From contig JAQFWX010000002.1 of NCBI GenBank assembly GCA_027605045.1, positions 1,488,001 through 1,552,000 of the forward strand: a DNA stretch of 64,000 bases, read 5' to 3'. A program made the translations under genes and the position numbers. Below, in pieces: positions 63,279 through 64,000 of this stretch. Below the pieces are notes generated by a model. It did not search any database. It had not been told where the DNA came from and worked only from the letters and a program-made list of their open reading frames with translations. Position 1 is the stretch's first letter. The number at the start of each line of letters is the position of its first letter. Source of the stretch: Phallus indusiatus (lineage: Eukaryota; Basidiomycota; Agaricomycetes; Phallales; Phallaceae).

Positions 63279-63370
63279 AGTGATCATGATATGCCTACTA
63301 AACCAGTGTTGGAAGAACACATCCCAAGATTTTCGGCGATAGGGTCGAGGAAGCAATCCGATGAGTGGAA

Positions 63371-64000
63371 TTCATATAGAACAACTTCGCTCTCTCTATA
63401 GAACGGAATGCGCAGGGGACCGTGTCGGTGGATGGGGAATTACCGGCACCGGAGGTGTGCGTATGTGCGGAAAGATCCAGGTGGGGCGAAAAAAAAACAC
63501 TGTCGTCAGACACCTCACGTGTTGAATTGATGAAGGTATTAACAGGAAGTTCATCGTTCATAAAACCAGAGAAGGTGGTAAAGAAGGACTAAAAATGGAA
63601 CCTGAAGTGAGTTTGTAGGAAGGAAAGACGCGGAGTGGTCCACGACAACCCGTGTAGTGGGCGGTACACCCGATTTCAACTGTTGAGTTCTCTACCAAGT
63701 GCTGATGATTTATCTTTATCTAAAGGTCAAATGTGTTCGATATACGAAGAAATTGTCCTCTGAGAAACAAATCAGCGACTGCTTTTTTGTGACAATTTGC
63801 AGAGCGTACCCAGGTTCACTGATCTGCTTCTCATCTCCACCTGTTGCAGGATGTTCTTTTCGAAACTCTACTTCCATGAATCTAGATAAGATGGTGTCTT
63901 CTCTGAAATGACCTCTTATGGAGAAAGGCGTAGAACTTTGGTAGTTCGTTCCAGAGCAGTTGATTCCCGTCATGTAACCCGGAAATTTCGGAAGCTCAGA
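63371..64000. other. Right flank of the duplication, no gene seen
   Basis: Frames on both strands are under 90 codons with no recognisable content. Whether the duplication continues here cannot be judged because the left copy is cut at the window start. Confidence 0.4.

Larger units (their letters stand above)
61927..63370 (-). repeat. Long inverted duplication, right copy
   Basis: Read on the minus strand this matches 1-1377 of the plus strand from the window's first base to the stop codon of the small gene, with similar spacing of the conserved islands (1444 versus 1377 bp). After the stop codons the two copies no longer align. The left end of the left copy is outside the window, so the duplication may be larger. 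Confidence 0.7.

Noticed and set aside
63298..63561. 87-codon minus-strand frame at the right end
   Set aside because: Its aligned part in the left copy carries stops, so it is not conserved as protein.
1..64000. CRISPR arrays, bacterial operons, rRNA genes, intact retrotransposon polymerases
   Set aside because: None seen. The intron-rich structure is eukaryotic, and no regular spacer-repeat pattern or polymerase motif was found.

Overview
The window looks like nuclear DNA of a filamentous basidiomycete, most likely an agaricomycete. The evidence is many short GT-AG introns (about 45-90 nt) in nearly every gene, short first exons, compact divergent promoters, and proteins of fungal type (Sfp1-like zinc-finger regulator, Tom70, Pep12-type syntaxin, Bet2, EamA carrier). 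All exon models were built by hand from splice signals and reading frame. Every multi-exon model reported as CDS sums to a whole number of codons.

Layout. (1) 1-1377 holds a four-exon gene for a 64-residue protein, preceded by about 1 kb of upstream DNA that reappears inverted at 63370-61927 with a paralogous gene. (2) 1378-19100 is a gene desert. (3) 20727-24369 (minus) is a large SFP1-like zinc-finger gene with a purine-rich tract beyond its 3' end. (4) 24370-43500 is a second desert containing a tRNA-Cys gene with a 9-nt intron (34151-34231), a degenerate coding relic near 35 kb, a 546-bp hAT-like MITE with an exact 8-bp target-site duplication (38342-38887), and a third member of the small-protein family (41056-41403, minus). 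(5) 43528-57496 is a dense island of seven genes in strictly alternating orientation: EamA carrier (+), BET2 (-), rhodanese protein (+), AlkB-like oxygenase (-), F-box protein (+), TOM70 (-), PEP12-like syntaxin (+). It is followed by a one-exon orphan gene (59093-59542, +). (6) 59543-64000 is sparse and ends with the inverted copy of region (1).

The island genes are housekeeping: Rab prenylation and endosomal SNARE fusion (BET2, PEP12), mitochondrial protein import (TOM70), solute transport, and probable nucleic-acid or protein dealkylation. They do not form one pathway. Divergent pairs share short promoters of about 150-290 bp and convergent pairs have 3' ends as close as 88 bp.

The most unusual signal is the family of tiny intron-split genes at 990-1377 (+), 41056-41403 (-) and 61927-62330 (-). 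Each codes for about 59-64 residues in four exons with intron phases 0, 0 and 2. They share a core of the form GxxVxFxN[AS]R[TS]Q...LPDGT...P, and two copies share the C-terminus LRRAG. The first and third also share upstream DNA with an identical TTACGTCA-containing 15-mer, a CACAC...GTGTG inverted repeat and a TATA box. I do not recognise a named family.
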